Assembly: GCA_026388655.1 (NCBI GenBank)
Contig: JAPLJI010000068.1
Coordinates: 1 to 46,230 of the forward strand
Reading direction: 5' to 3'
Origin: Pseudomonadota bacterium
GTDB lineage: Bacteria > Desulfobacterota > JAPLJL01
DNA length: 46,230 nt
Shown: positions 36,782-45,567 of the stretch, piece after piece
How positions within the stretch are numbered: position 1 is the stretch's first letter
How the letters are laid out: each line of letters starts with the position of its first letter
Program-made: the position numbers and the translations under genes
The notes under the pieces: model-generated
Database searches by the model: none
What the model saw: only the letters and a program-made list of their open reading frames with translations
Told to the model about the DNA's origin: nothing

Positions 36782-37483
36782 TCATTGCTTTTTATATTCC
36801 GGTTTTCTCCAGGTTCCGCCGGACTCCACCCATTTTTTCAGCTGTCCGAGCGACTTGGGAAGGTCCTTCCGGCTCAAAGCCTCTTCGATAAATTTCGGGA
36901 TCAGCCGCCCGACCTTGACCAGGGTCCCATAGCGGGCCAGCGTCCGGGAGTTGTCGAGCCGGTAGAATCTCCAGTAGCCCTCGAGCTGGGCGATTTCATT
37001 CTTGAAATCCGGGTTTAAAGCCCAGCTCATCCGGTACTCCCCGGGTTCCCCGTAGTAATGCTTTACCTGGTAGCGAATATCGATAAAGCTGAAGTGGAGG
37101 ATGAATTCGATGAGATCCCGGTTGCCTTCCCGTTTGACCAGGATGGCCCGGTCCAGATGCGGAAGGTATTCCTCCTGTCTCTCGGTCCGGGTTAAAAGCC
37201 CGTGCACTTCTTCTATCGGTTTCTGAAAAATCAGGGCGGACTGGATAAAAGCTTTGCCTTCGTCTCTTCTCATTTCCTTGAGAATGACGATCTCCCCCGC
37301 CTCCATCTTTTTCCAATCCTGGGCGGAAAGCCCCTGGACCGCTCCGGCCTTGACCAACTCCGCGGGAACGCCCTGGGTAACCCCCGCCGGGGCCTCTCCC
37401 TCTCCCGCCCAGGAAACCAGCGGGTATAAAAAACCGCAGATAATCGCGAAAACAAACTGACAAAATCTGGAATTCCTTTTCAC
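36782..37483 (-). CDS. Exported SRPBCC-like protein B
   Basis: A 233-residue paralogue. Signal peptide: KRNSRFCQFVFAIICGFLYPLVSWA. The SRPBCC core is visible in QSALIFQKPIEEVHGLLTRT, YLPHLDRAILVK, IRYQVKHYYG and YRMSWALN. The C-terminus ends with KKWVESGGTWRKPEYKKQ. GTG 37483 fits the AGGAGGG (8 bases before); the GTG 9 bases earlier overlaps the ribosome site. With protein A it may handle a hydrophobic ligand in the periplasm. Confidence 0.78.
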   Translation of the reverse strand: MKRNSRFCQFVFAIICGFLYPLVSWAGEGEAPAGVTQGVPAELVKAGAVQGLSAQDWKKMEAGEIVILKEMRRDEGKAFIQSALIFQKPIEEVHGLLTRTERQEEYLPHLDRAILVKREGNRDLIEFILHFSFIDIRYQVKHYYGEPGEYRMSWALNPDFKNEIAQLEGYWRFYRLDNSRTLARYGTLVKVGRLIPKFIEEALSRKDLPKSLGQLKKWVESGGTWRKPEYKKQ

Positions 37484-37510
37484 TATCTCCACCCTCCTTC
37501 GGAATGTTTA

Positions 37511-37903
37511 TTAATCCACACCCTCCCCGCCGCCCCCACTTTCCTCCCCGCTCCCGCCCGGGCCATTCGCTCCCATTCCCCCCGACGCCAATTCCGCCTC
37601 GGCCTCCGCCATCGTCTGGTCAAAATCCCCGCCCAACTCGTCGCCGAATTCCTTGCCCATTTTTTTCATCATTTTCATCATGCTTTTGGGGTCCTTCTCA
37701 TCCAGGTCCCCCCATTTGGAGGGATCCGCCAGACTTTCCATCCGGCTTTCCTCCGATTTGACCACGGCAAACCGGGACATGATCCGGGTCAATCCGCTGC
37801 CCCCGCAGTGCTGGCATTTTTCCGCGAATGGCGTTCTGGTATTCAAAACTAAAAAACTCTGCCTTTTTCGGCATTTATCGCAGACATACTCATAAATCGG
37901 CAT
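37511..37903 (-). CDS. FmdB-family zinc-ribbon protein with acidic/Gly-rich tail
   Basis: A 130-residue protein. FmdB zinc ribbon at the start: MPIYEYVCDKC (C8, C11) and CQHC (C30, C33). The middle (SMMKMMKKMGKEFGDEL) is a Met/Lys helix and the tail (MGANGPGGSGEESGGGGEG) is flexible. GGGAGGC precedes ATG 37903. FmdB proteins are small regulators or chaperones of unclear function. A second FmdB protein is at 42842. Confidence 0.85.
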   Translation of the reverse strand: MPIYEYVCDKCRKRQSFLVLNTRTPFAEKCQHCGGSGLTRIMSRFAVVKSEESRMESLADPSKWGDLDEKDPKSMMKMMKKMGKEFGDELGGDFDQTMAEAEAELASGGMGANGPGGSGEESGGGGEGVD

Positions 37904-38014
37904 AGGCTGCCTCCCTTATATAGATATCATAACATTAAAGACAACCTCCAAAAAATGAAACCGGAAAAATCCTCAGTTGGATTAGTCCCTCCATTTGTAC
38001 GGGGCTGGTTTTAT

Positions 38015-38134
38015 TGTAGTATGCCGATTCATCGGCGGTTTCTAAAAAGCCCGATCCCTCCGATATCTTGATAAATCCCTCTGGAGTCGGGACAAGTCCC
38101 TCTAAAATCGGGATAAATAAATCGGGCAACTACA
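38015..38134. repeat. Enlarged TGTAGT...ACTACA element
   Basis: TGTAGTATGCCGATTCATCGGCGGTTT at the left and ATCGGGCAACTACA at the right, with an inserted middle (GATCCCTCCGATATCTTG...GGGACAAGTCCC) giving 120 bases. The middle resembles part of the element at 4703-4908. Confidence 0.65.
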
Positions 38135-38181
38135 GGGAAAAGGGAAATATCGACGGTATTTTTCGGGTTAATCAAGTTTTT

Positions 38182-38886
38182 TTAACGCCGATTCAAACAT
38201 TGAAAACGCTGCGGACAATCCGGGCAGGGAGGCGGATAATGGCGGGCGTTTTTCTGACTGCCCCGGGGGCCGATCCCGACAATCGCGGAAACGGATTTTT
38301 TCGGAATCATCATCAGGCTGGAAGAAAGCTTCACCCCGATTATTTCTCCGGGGATCAAGGAAAATATCTCTTTCTGGTCTTGAATATCCCAATCACAATA
38401 ACCGGGGCTGAAACGGAATGAAGTCCTTCTCTTCTCCTCCTGGGCCAGACGGTCGATTCGGAGGTTGAGATCCCCCACCGCGGCCTCGGCCGACTCCGAA
38501 CCATAAGTATCCAGGATTAAAGCCTTGGCCAGATGACCGGCTTCCGAGAGCCGGTCCGCCTCCCGCTCCAGTTCCGGGCCGATGGTAATCAGCATGACCG
38601 CCAGGATTTCGACCTGGAAAAGGGTGCGGGCAATCCGGGGGGTTTGAAAATTTACCCCTTCGGGGAGAATTATTTCCGAATCATTCACTTTTTCCAGAGG
38701 AAAAAGGGAAAAAATTCCCCGGGGATGCAAAAATTTTTCCCCCTCCTCCAGCACCTCCTTGATAATCTCCTCCACCTTGGGGGTAATTTCCATCTTTTCC
38801 CGGTAACCCAAAGCTTTCAGCAACAACCGGCGGCTGACTTTAACCGTGAGGGGTTGGATGACCTGTTCTTTTCCCAGCGTTCTCAT
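38182..38886 (-). CDS. Stand-alone methionine-synthase reactivation (AdoMet-binding) domain protein
   Basis: A 234-residue protein that corresponds to the C-terminal activation domain of B12-dependent methionine synthase MetH. Visible: FRFSPGYCDWDIQDQKEIFSLIPGE, IGVKLSSSLMMIPKKSVSAIVGIG, the core of the domain that binds SAM and re-methylates oxidised cobalamin. It ends with a Cys motif CPDCPQRFQCLNRR, perhaps binding an Fe-S or Zn centre. The remaining MetH domains (B12, folate, homocysteine) are absent nearby. Such stand-alone proteins are found in anaerobes next to corrinoid methyltransferases or reactivases. Here it may serve cobalamin-dependent enzymes such as the radical SAM proteins. 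Confidence 0.85.
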   Translation of the reverse strand: MRTLGKEQVIQPLTVKVSRRLLLKALGYREKMEITPKVEEIIKEVLEEGEKFLHPRGIFSLFPLEKVNDSEIILPEGVNFQTPRIARTLFQVEILAVMLITIGPELEREADRLSEAGHLAKALILDTYGSESAEAAVGDLNLRIDRLAQEEKRRTSFRFSPGYCDWDIQDQKEIFSLIPGEIIGVKLSSSLMMIPKKSVSAIVGIGPRGSQKNARHYPPPCPDCPQRFQCLNRR

Positions 38887-38979
38887 TCTCTTGCGTTGGA
38901 ACCCCGGCTTCAGATTGCCGACTTATCTAAAAACAATTAGAGAGTGTTCCAGTTTTATATTCCAGGTTTTGATGCGGAC

Positions 38980-39025
38980 TGCATCCCGTCCCTGGCGGGA
39001 TGCATTGCATTAGCAAGCTAATGCA
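38980..39025. repeat. Two adjacent perfect hairpins
   Basis: TGCATCCCG / CGGGATGCA (38980-39004, 7-base loop) and TGCATTAGC-AA-GCTAATGCA (39006-39025, nearly continuous palindrome). In the 309-base gap before trmFO. Nothing else coding is visible in this gap. Confidence 0.65.
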
Positions 39026-39195
39026 CTCCATAATAAGATCATGAAAATAAACAGGTTAATCTTTATTAAAACTTATTAAAACATTTTGTATTTTCCTATA
39101 TGTTCAGGCCGTTAATTTGAAACCGGAAACACCTTCTATTATTTTAAAATCATAACTGATAATCAATCCAGCACGAAAGAAATATAAATATTCTG

Positions 39196-40521
39196 ATGGA
39201 AAAATCGGGAATCACCGTCATTGGCGGGGGGCTGGCCGGCTGTGAAGCCGCCTACCAAATCAGCCGGCTGGGAGTCAAAGCCACCGTTTACGAAATGAAA
39301 CCCCACCGGTTTTCCCCCGCCCATACCAACCCGGACCTGGCCGAACTGGTCTGTTCCAATTCCCTCCGTTCCACCTCGTTGGAAAACGCGGTGGGGCTGT
39401 TAAAAGAGGAAATGCGAAAAATGGGGTCCCTGGTTATCCGCGCCGCGGATCAGACCCAGGTCCCCGCCGGGGGGGCCCTCGCGGTTGACCGGGAAAAATT
39501 CTCCCGGATGATCACCGAGGAAATCTCCTCGGCCCCCGGAATTACCCTGGTCCGGGAAGAAATCTCGCAACTGCAGGCCAAAGGTTTGGTGATAATCGCC
39601 ACCGGCCCGCTCACCTCCGATCAGCTCGCGGCCGAGATTCAAAAAATCACCGGTGAGGAATACCTTTATTTCTATGACGCCACCTCCCCCATTATCCACG
39701 CGGAATCCATCAACCGGGAAAAGGTGTTTCCCGCCTCCCGTTATGACAAGGGCGGGGACGATTATCTCAACTGCCCCTTCTCCCGGGAACAGTATTATCA
39801 GCTGATCGAGGCGATCCGGATCGCCCGGAAGGTCCCCTATCGGGATTTTGAAAAAAGCCTGACCTTTGCCGGCTGCCAGCCGATCGAGATTCTCGCCGCC
39901 AAAGGGGTGGATACCCTGGCCTTCGGCTGCATGAAACCGGTGGGATTAATCGATCCCAAAACCGGCGCCCAGCCCTTCGCGGTGGTCCAGCTCCGCCCGG
40001 AGAACCGGGAAAAATCGATGTACAGCATGGTCGGGTTTCAGACCAAGCTCACCCATCCCGAGCAGGTCCGGATCTTCCGCCTGATCCCCGGGTTGGAAGA
40101 AGCCGAGTTCGCCCGTTTGGGAAACCTTCACCGGAACACCTTCATCAATTCCCCCCGGCTGCTGATTCCGACGCTGCAGTTGAAAACCAATCCCCGCGTT
40201 TTCTTCGCCGGCCAGATCACCGGGGTGGAAGGATATGTAGAGTCGACCGCCATCGGGCTCCTGGCCGGGATCACCGCCGCCCGGATCGCGCAGGACCGAA
40301 ACCCGCTCCTGCCCCCGCCCACGACCGCCCTGGGATCGCTCCTGAACCATCTGATCAAGTCCAGCCCGCTCAACTTCCAGCCCATGAACATCAACTGGGC
40401 CTTGTTCCCGCCGCTTTCCACTTCGGCGCGGGGAAAGTCCAAGTACCGCCTGCTGACCGAACGGGCCTTAAGGGACCTGGAAAGCTGGGGTGAGAAAATT
40501 CATGCTGGTGCTCGGGATTGA
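39196..40521 (+). CDS. trmFO: Folate/FAD-dependent tRNA(uracil-54-C5) methyltransferase
   Basis: A 441-residue protein matching TrmFO along its length. N-terminal FAD motif [17 protein letters not shown] (10-26), CSNSLRS with C53, [24 protein letters not shown] with Cys227, [36 protein letters not shown], and terminal NINWALFPP. It makes ribothymidine-54 in tRNA using methylene-THF and FADH2, and the method is typical of Gram-positive bacteria and many Desulfobacterota/Thermotoga. First gene of a housekeeping run; overlaps tsaD by 20 bases. ATG 39196 without strong ribosome site. Confidence 0.94.
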   Translation: MEKSGITVIGGGLAGCEAAYQISRLGVKATVYEMKPHRFSPAHTNPDLAELVCSNSLRSTSLENAVGLLKEEMRKMGSLVIRAADQTQVPAGGALAVDREKFSRMITEEISSAPGITLVREEISQLQAKGLVIIATGPLTSDQLAAEIQKITGEEYLYFYDATSPIIHAESINREKVFPASRYDKGGDDYLNCPFSREQYYQLIEAIRIARKVPYRDFEKSLTFAGCQPIEILAAKGVDTLAFGCMKPVGLIDPKTGAQPFAVVQLRPENREKSMYSMVGFQTKLTHPEQVRIFRLIPGLEEAEFARLGNLHRNTFINSPRLLIPTLQLKTNPRVFFAGQITGVEGYVESTAIGLLAGITAARIAQDRNPLLPPPTTALGSLLNHLIKSSPLNFQPMNINWALFPPLSTSARGKSKYRLLTERALRDLESWGEKIHAGARD

Positions 40522-41533
40522 ATCATCTTGCGATGAAACCGCGGCCGCGGTAGTCGAATCTTCCGGAGTCCGGCCCCGGATCCGGTCCAGCGTAGTCACC
40601 TCGCAGATTGAAATTCATCGCCGCTTCGGAGGGGTGGTGCCCGAGCTCGCTTCCCGAAACCATCTGAAAATGATCCTTCCGGTTATCGAAGAAGCGCTGA
40701 AACGGGCTGAAGTCGGGCTCACCGATCTTTCCGGTATCGCCGTAACCCAGGGACCGGGGTTAATCGGCTCCCTCCTGGTCGGTTTTAACCTGGCGAAAAG
40801 CCTATCCTTTGCCACCGGCCTTCCTTACCGGGGGGTCAGTCATCTGGAGTCTCACCTTTTCGCCGCGATGCTCGAATACGACTTTGATTTTCCCTTTCTG
40901 GGTCTGGTCGTTTCCGGGGGTCACAGTTCCATCATCTGGATGGAAAAACTGGGCCAATATACCACCCTGGCCCGGACCCGGGACGACGCCGTGGGAGAAG
41001 CCTTCGATAAGATCGCCAAGTTCCTGAAACTCGGATACCCGGGGGGCCCCGCCCTGGAAGAAGCCGCCCGCTCGGGAAACCCCCGGGCCTATCCGTTCCC
41101 CCGGGCAGTAATGAAAAACCGATCCCTGGATTTTTCCTATAGCGGCCTCAAAACCGCGGTAATCCTGAAAACCCGGAAACATCCCGCCCCGCTCTCCCCC
41201 TCCCAGGTTTCCGACCTGGCGGCTTCCTTCCAGGAAGCCGCGGTGGATATGATTATCTCCCGGGTCGAAACCGCCCTCCGCCAGCAGGGAGTCAACCAGC
41301 TCGTGGCCAGCGGCGGGGTCGCCTGTAACAGCCGGCTCCGGGAGCGTCTGGCGGAACTTTCCCGGTCCCTCGGGGTCCGGCTCCTGCTCCCCTCTCCCCC
41401 TCTCTGCACTGACAACGGCGCGATGGTGGCCATGTCCGGACTCTTATACTTCCAGGCCGGCCTGACCTCAGCCCTCGATCTCAATGCCTACCCGATTGAG
41501 GCTTTTTATCAGCCAGGAAAAAATAATAAATGA
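40502..41533 (+). CDS. tsaD: tRNA N6-threonylcarbamoyladenosine synthase TsaD
   Basis: A 343-residue TsaD (YgjD/Kae1), the universal ligase of t6A37 formation. Motifs: [44 protein letters not shown], metal site HLESH (H114, H118), [33 protein letters not shown] and [15 protein letters not shown] choose ATG 40502 (GGGGTGA 8 bases before). An in-frame GTG 40490 exists inside trmFO. Partner genes tsaB/tsaE/tsaC are not in the window. Confidence 0.95.
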   Translation: MLVLGIESSCDETAAAVVESSGVRPRIRSSVVTSQIEIHRRFGGVVPELASRNHLKMILPVIEEALKRAEVGLTDLSGIAVTQGPGLIGSLLVGFNLAKSLSFATGLPYRGVSHLESHLFAAMLEYDFDFPFLGLVVSGGHSSIIWMEKLGQYTTLARTRDDAVGEAFDKIAKFLKLGYPGGPALEEAARSGNPRAYPFPRAVMKNRSLDFSYSGLKTAVILKTRKHPAPLSPSQVSDLAASFQEAAVDMIISRVETALRQQGVNQLVASGGVACNSRLRERLAELSRSLGVRLLLPSPPLCTDNGAMVAMSGLLYFQAGLTSALDLNAYPIEAFYQPGKNNK

Positions 41534-41621
41534 ACTTAATATTTGATTTGCCTGGTAATTGCCTGCTCTGCAGGCCCTTAGCCTAGTCGAAGGGGAATTT
41601 GGTGATTGGGATTTGTTCGTT

Positions 41622-42440
41622 ATGACCCCCGCCCGGCTCGGTCAGCATTTCCTCCGGGACAACCGGATCCTGCAGCGCATCGCCGAACAGGGCGAACTCA
41701 CTTCGCGAGATCTGGTGGTGGAAATCGGGGTGGGCCGGGGAGAATTAACCCGCCACCTGGTGGAAAAGGCCGGAAAGGTCGTGGCCTTCGAGATCGACCC
41801 GGCGCTAATCCGGAATATTGACCCTGGACTTCTCGCCCGGGAAAACCTTCAAATTCAGCTAGGCGATGGCCTCCGGGTTTCTTTTCCGGCACTGGCCCGG
41901 GAATGGAAACGCCCGGTCAAGCTGATCGCCAATCTCCCCTTCCAAATCAGCTCGCCCCTGATTCAGAAACTGGCGGCGGAACGGGAATCTCTCGCCCTGG
42001 CGGTCCTCCTGCTCCAGAAAGAGTTCGCCCTGAGGCTTACGGCCGAGCCCGGAAGAAAAAATTACGGCTCGATTACCGTCCTGGCCTCTCTCTACTTTGA
42101 ATCCGAAATCTGTTTTTCCATCCCACCTTCCTATTTCACCCCCCAGCCCAAAGTAGATTCAACCCTGATCAAGCTTCGGCCCCGTTTAGAGCCCCAAGCG
42201 GAAATCGGCAACCCCACTGTCTTCCAGAATCTCCTCAAACATGCTTTCCAGGGCCGGCGTAAAACCCTGCAGAACGCGCTCCGGCCCTGGTTGGGAAAAA
42301 GCTCCCGGGAAATCCTCCACCAGGCCGGGATCGATCCCGGGCGGAGACCTGATACCTTGAAAGTTGAGGAATTCGCTCGAATTTCATTATTATTAATGAA
42401 AAATCCCGACCTGGTTCAAGTTGCAATCAGTAGGGATTAA
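41622..42440 (+). CDS. rsmA: 16S rRNA dimethyladenosine transferase
   Basis: A 272-residue KsgA/RsmA. MTPARLGQHFLRD (the 'GQHFL' start), SAM motif I VEIGVGRGELT (33-43), FEIDP, NLPFQISSPLI at 104-114, QKEFALRLTAEPG, YGSITVLAS, FTPQPKVDSTLI and FQGRRKTLQNAL. It dimethylates A1518/A1519 in the 3' end of 16S rRNA. The catalytic motif is usually NLPY; here it is NLPF. The ATG 41622 start matches the family; the upstream TTG/ATG frame contains intergenic DNA. The N-terminal 21-codon extension (41559) is not used. Confidence 0.93.
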   Translation: MTPARLGQHFLRDNRILQRIAEQGELTSRDLVVEIGVGRGELTRHLVEKAGKVVAFEIDPALIRNIDPGLLARENLQIQLGDGLRVSFPALAREWKRPVKLIANLPFQISSPLIQKLAAERESLALAVLLLQKEFALRLTAEPGRKNYGSITVLASLYFESEICFSIPPSYFTPQPKVDSTLIKLRPRLEPQAEIGNPTVFQNLLKHAFQGRRKTLQNALRPWLGKSSREILHQAGIDPGRRPDTLKVEEFARISLLLMKNPDLVQVAISRD

Positions 42441-42459
42441 CGGTAAATTTACCATTGGA

Positions 42460-42822
42460 ATGGATATAATTTTAAATTTCATTCAGCAACAATTTAACCT
42501 GTTCAGGAATAACCTGCTTAATCCTAAACTTGATCATTATTCGCTTTACATACTCATTTTCGGATCAACTCTTCTTTTGCTCTTTTTCCTCTGCTTGATG
42601 CTCAAAAAGGAAAAATTCATCCTGCCTGCGCTTCTCCTTTGCCTCCTGCTTACCCCCGGGTTCTACTATCTGCGCGAACTTTCCCCCTGGTCCCGCTATC
42701 TTCACCAGGCAAAACAAGCGGAAAACCTCGTGAACCCTGCCATCCCCAAGCTGGGAGAGGTCCAGGTAATTGACGGCCAGGTAATCATCACCCCCGGGGG
42801 AGAGACCCCGGCTCCCCCCTGA
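42460..42822 (+). CDS. Small two-helix membrane protein
   Basis: A 120-residue protein of unknown function. Two hydrophobic helices: SLYILIFGSTLLLLFFLCLML (about 27-47) and FILPALLLCLLLTPGFYYL (about 52-70), with the intervening KKEK loop. The C-terminal 45 residues are soluble and end with PGGETPAPP. ATG 42460 chosen because it starts just before the first helix; TTG 42421 is also possible. It lies 19 bases upstream of the small FmdB gene. Confidence 0.65.
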   Translation: MDIILNFIQQQFNLFRNNLLNPKLDHYSLYILIFGSTLLLLFFLCLMLKKEKFILPALLLCLLLTPGFYYLRELSPWSRYLHQAKQAENLVNPAIPKLGEVQVIDGQVIITPGGETPAPP

Positions 42823-42841
42823 TTTTATCGGGAGGCCAACC

Positions 42842-43075
42842 ATGCCGATATTCGAATACCTTTGCTTGGGTTGCGAAAATGAGTTCGAAGAACTGGTTCT
42901 TAGCTCCAAGGTTGGGGAGAGCGGGATTGCCTGTCCCAAGTGCCAATCCCCCCGGGTTCAGAAACTCCTCTCCGGTTTTCACGCCCGGAGCCGGAACAGC
43001 GGGGGAGAAGCCCGTTCCCTGTCCTCCGGGGGCTGTTCTTCCTGTTCATCATCAAACTGTGCGCACTGCAAATAA
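42842..43075 (+). CDS. Small FmdB-family zinc-ribbon protein
   Basis: A 77-residue FmdB protein: MPIFEYLCLGC (C8, C11) and CPKC (C31, C34), then a short helix and a Cys/Ser-rich tail GGCSSCSSSNCAHCK that is typical of the family. GGGAGGCC precedes ATG 42842. The previous membrane protein and the next NTF2-like gene are on the same strand; the latter overlaps it by 17 bases. Confidence 0.88.
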   Translation: MPIFEYLCLGCENEFEELVLSSKVGESGIACPKCQSPRVQKLLSGFHARSRNSGGEARSLSSGGCSSCSSSNCAHCK

Positions 43076-43577
43076 ACCCCTCAGCTCCCTGGCGATAATT
43101 CCTCCCCTTCCACCCCGGGGAACCGCCCTCAAAATCATCTGGATTTTCCAGATCTTTTTCCTCACGGTTTTTCTCCTCCTCTCTTCCATCCGGGCCGAGG
43201 CCGGTTCCGAAAATTTGAAAACCCGGGTACAATCCCTCTATCAAACCCTCCTGCAAAAAGACATCCGGAATTATCACATTCGGGACGTAATCACCGGCTT
43301 TTTCCAGAACCCGGATGATCTTTCCCAGTATCTCGTAACCACCTTCGTTCATTTGGAAAAAAGCGGGAGCAAAGATTTTCGGATCCGGAGCTTTAAAATC
43401 AAGCGGGTAGAGATTGACGGTGAAGAAGCCAGAGTGACTATAGAGATCCGGAGTTATTACCTCCTTTTTCTGAAAAAATCCTTCTCCCAGGTCGATCGCT
43501 GGAAACTGCTTAGCCCGGCAGCGGATAAAAAGGATTGGTATCTGGTTCCCCTTCCGCTCCGGGAAGGAAGTGAATAA
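43059..43577 (+). CDS. Exported NTF2-like protein
   Basis: A 172-residue protein with a membrane/signal segment (KIIWIFQIFFLTVFLLLSSI followed by RAEA) and a domain at about 55-170: LKTRVQSLYQTLLQKDIRNY, IKRVEIDGEEARVTIEIR, KKSFSQVDRWKLL and KKDWYLVPLP. The pattern of long helix, then several strands with VxIDGDxAxVxVxI and WYLxP resembles the NTF2/SnoaL-like fold of small ligand-binding proteins. Start is uncertain (GTG 43059 overlaps the previous gene, no ribosome site). Confidence 0.65.
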   Translation: MRTANKPLSSLAIIPPLPPRGTALKIIWIFQIFFLTVFLLLSSIRAEAGSENLKTRVQSLYQTLLQKDIRNYHIRDVITGFFQNPDDLSQYLVTTFVHLEKSGSKDFRIRSFKIKRVEIDGEEARVTIEIRSYYLLFLKKSFSQVDRWKLLSPAADKKDWYLVPLPLREGSE

Positions 43578-43588
43578 TCTTCCAGACT

Positions 43589-43718
43589 TAAGGAATGTTC
43601 TTAAGTCGTCCGTCATCCCTGCGAAAGCAGGGATCCAGGGATTTCCAAAAAAACTGGATTCCCGCTTCCGCGGGAATGACAAAAATAAGGTAACCCCGTG
43701 GCAAGACCACGGGGAATT
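43589..43718. repeat. Four-hairpin composite element lacking hairpin A
   Basis: Hairpins B, C and D only; bases match 32584-32713 with four differences in 130. In hairpin D both arms have changed together (CCCCGTGG/CCACGGGG here, CCCCATGG/CCATGGGG there). Lies between the NTF2-like gene and the porin-like gene. Confidence 0.85.
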
Positions 43719-43749
43719 TCAAGTTTAATCTTGGAATTTTGAGTTTACG

Positions 43750-45267
43750 TTGAAATTCAAAACTCCGATATTTCCGGCCCTGATCCGCCTTTATCTGCTC
43801 CCTTCCCTGCTCCTGGCCGGGATCTGCTTCGGCCCGGCCTGGGCCCAGGAGGAGGAACCCCCCGCCCCGGAGCCTTCCTTTTCGAGCGGAACCGAAAGTG
43901 CCCGGCTGGGGGGGTTTTTCAATTCCAATCTGGGCATCCAAACCTATTTTGATAACTCCCGGGAGAATATTGTTGAGTTCCGGAATGGTTTTTTCCTGAA
44001 AGGCGACTTCGATCCCCGGACCAATCTTCACTGGACCTTGTCAGGCCGTTTTTCCTATAAAGCCTCTTCCACTGAAGAAGGAGATTTTTCCTACTATTAC
44101 CAGCCCGAGCTCTTTGAAGCCTATGCCAACCTGAACCTGGGTAAATTGGACCTTAAACTGGGCCAGCAGGTCGCCCGCTGGGGCCGGGCGGATTTGAGCC
44201 CGACTGATAATCTGAATCCGGCGGATCTTCGGGATTTTATTTTTACCGAACCCGAGTTCGCCAAGCTTCCCATTCTCATGGCCCGGGCCAAATATTTTCT
44301 CGGGGACTTCAATATCGAAGGCATTTATATTCCCTTCTATGAACCGATCCGTATGCCTCCGGCCGGCGACAACTGGTTCATTATGACCCCCCGCATGATC
44401 AACGCCTACATCCAGAGATATCCGGAGCAAACCTTTGCCGGGGTTCAAGACACCCTGATCCAGGTTGACAACACCGATTACCCCAAGTTCAGCCCGCAAA
44501 ACGGAGAGGCCGGGCTCCGGGTTTCCGGTACGCGCGCGGGGTTCGATTTCAGCGTGGACTATCTATATGCCTGGCAGGACTTTTTTCTCCCCCACTTCAA
44601 TCCTGACTTTATCCAGTACGCCCGCGAAAACATGGCCCGATGCCGGGCGGGGAACCGCAACTGTCAGAACGGTGAGGAAATCCTCCTGGATCTCACCCCC
44701 CAGGAACTTTTATTCTATTCCCCTCTTTACCATCTGGGCACCAATCGAACCCACATCCTGGGAGCGGATTTTTCCACGAACTTCCGGAGTTTCGGGATCC
44801 GGGCGGAAGCCGCCTTCCAGGAAAAGATCTCGCTCCTGAACGAGGATTTTTCCCTCACCCGCAAGCCTTTTCTCCAATTCAGCGCGGGGGCCGACCGTCT
44901 TTTCAACGGACGGCATTACCTCAATTTCCAGGTCATGGAAAGCCTGATTTTAAACTGGGGGCAAAAAACCATTAATCCCGTCAACGGCGCCCCGATTAAT
45001 ATTTTCATAATCAAAAGGTCCATCCCCAGTCTGGTGTTTTTTTTCCGGACCTCTTTCGGAGAAGAGGAAGAATTCCAGCCCGAGTTCCGGGCCTCTTATA
45101 ACCCGACATTTGGCGACTATTTGATTAATGTCTTGTTTAATTACAGCTGGAGCGATTCGATTAAACTGGTAGCCGGGGTGGTTTTTTTAAGCGGCCCGTC
45201 GAAAAGTATCTTCGGCAACTATTCTCAGAACGACAGCGCTTATCTGGGTTTCCGTTATAGTTTCTGA
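43750..45267 (+). CDS. Outer-membrane beta-barrel protein (DUF1302/porin-like)
   Basis: A 505-residue protein. Signal peptide RLYLLPSLLLAGICFGPAWA then Q. Barrel-type repeats of alternating aromatic strands, e.g. LHWTLSGRFSYKAS, LDLKLGQQVARWGRADLSP, NLNPADLRDF, NIEGIYIPFYEP, GFDFSVDYLYAWQDFFLP and a terminal AYLGFRYSF with an aromatic last residue. The GQQVARWGRAD...TDNLNP...DF block is like the DUF1302/alginate-export-like porins often coupled to hydrophobic-substrate export in Deltaproteobacteria. TTG 43750 start has no ribosome site and may be wrong by some codons. A DUF1329-type partner is not seen. Confidence 0.8.
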   Translation: MKFKTPIFPALIRLYLLPSLLLAGICFGPAWAQEEEPPAPEPSFSSGTESARLGGFFNSNLGIQTYFDNSRENIVEFRNGFFLKGDFDPRTNLHWTLSGRFSYKASSTEEGDFSYYYQPELFEAYANLNLGKLDLKLGQQVARWGRADLSPTDNLNPADLRDFIFTEPEFAKLPILMARAKYFLGDFNIEGIYIPFYEPIRMPPAGDNWFIMTPRMINAYIQRYPEQTFAGVQDTLIQVDNTDYPKFSPQNGEAGLRVSGTRAGFDFSVDYLYAWQDFFLPHFNPDFIQYARENMARCRAGNRNCQNGEEILLDLTPQELLFYSPLYHLGTNRTHILGADFSTNFRSFGIRAEAAFQEKISLLNEDFSLTRKPFLQFSAGADRLFNGRHYLNFQVMESLILNWGQKTINPVNGAPINIFIIKRSIPSLVFFFRTSFGEEEEFQPEFRASYNPTFGDYLINVLFNYSWSDSIKLVAGVVFLSGPSKSIFGNYSQNDSAYLGFRYSF

Positions 45268-45282
45268 TCTGCCCTGTTTCTC

Positions 45283-45560
45283 CCCTCTTTAAGAAAGAGG
45301 GGCGCGGGGGAGATTTTCCCGTGGGATAAAGAGATGTCTCCGGTCCCGCATCAGAGTGCGGGATAAACTCCAGCAGGAATCCACCTCTCCATCTGTCATC
45401 CCCGCGAAAGCGGGGATCCAGAAAAAAACAAATGATTCCCTGGCCGACACGAGCGTCAGCTCGGGCAGGCCGCATCAAGCATGTCCTCAACTTGATTGGG
45501 GATGTGGAATGACGGAAATAAGGACACCCTGCGGTAAGACACCGGAAAGGGCAAGTTAAA
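45283..45560. repeat. CCCCTC hairpin plus four-hairpin element, long copy
   Basis: CCCCTCTTT/AAAGAGGGG hairpin at 45283-45303, then a GTCCCGCATCAGAGTGCGGGATAAACTCCAGC segment, then hairpins ATCCCCGC/GCGGGGAT (near 45400-45420), and an extended block with GAGCGTCAGCTC and AACTTGATTGGGGATG. It ends with a decayed CCCTGCGG...CCGG hairpin D near 45530. Essentially the inverted counterpart of 148-436. No gene. Confidence 0.75.
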
Positions 45561-45567
45561 GATAAAG

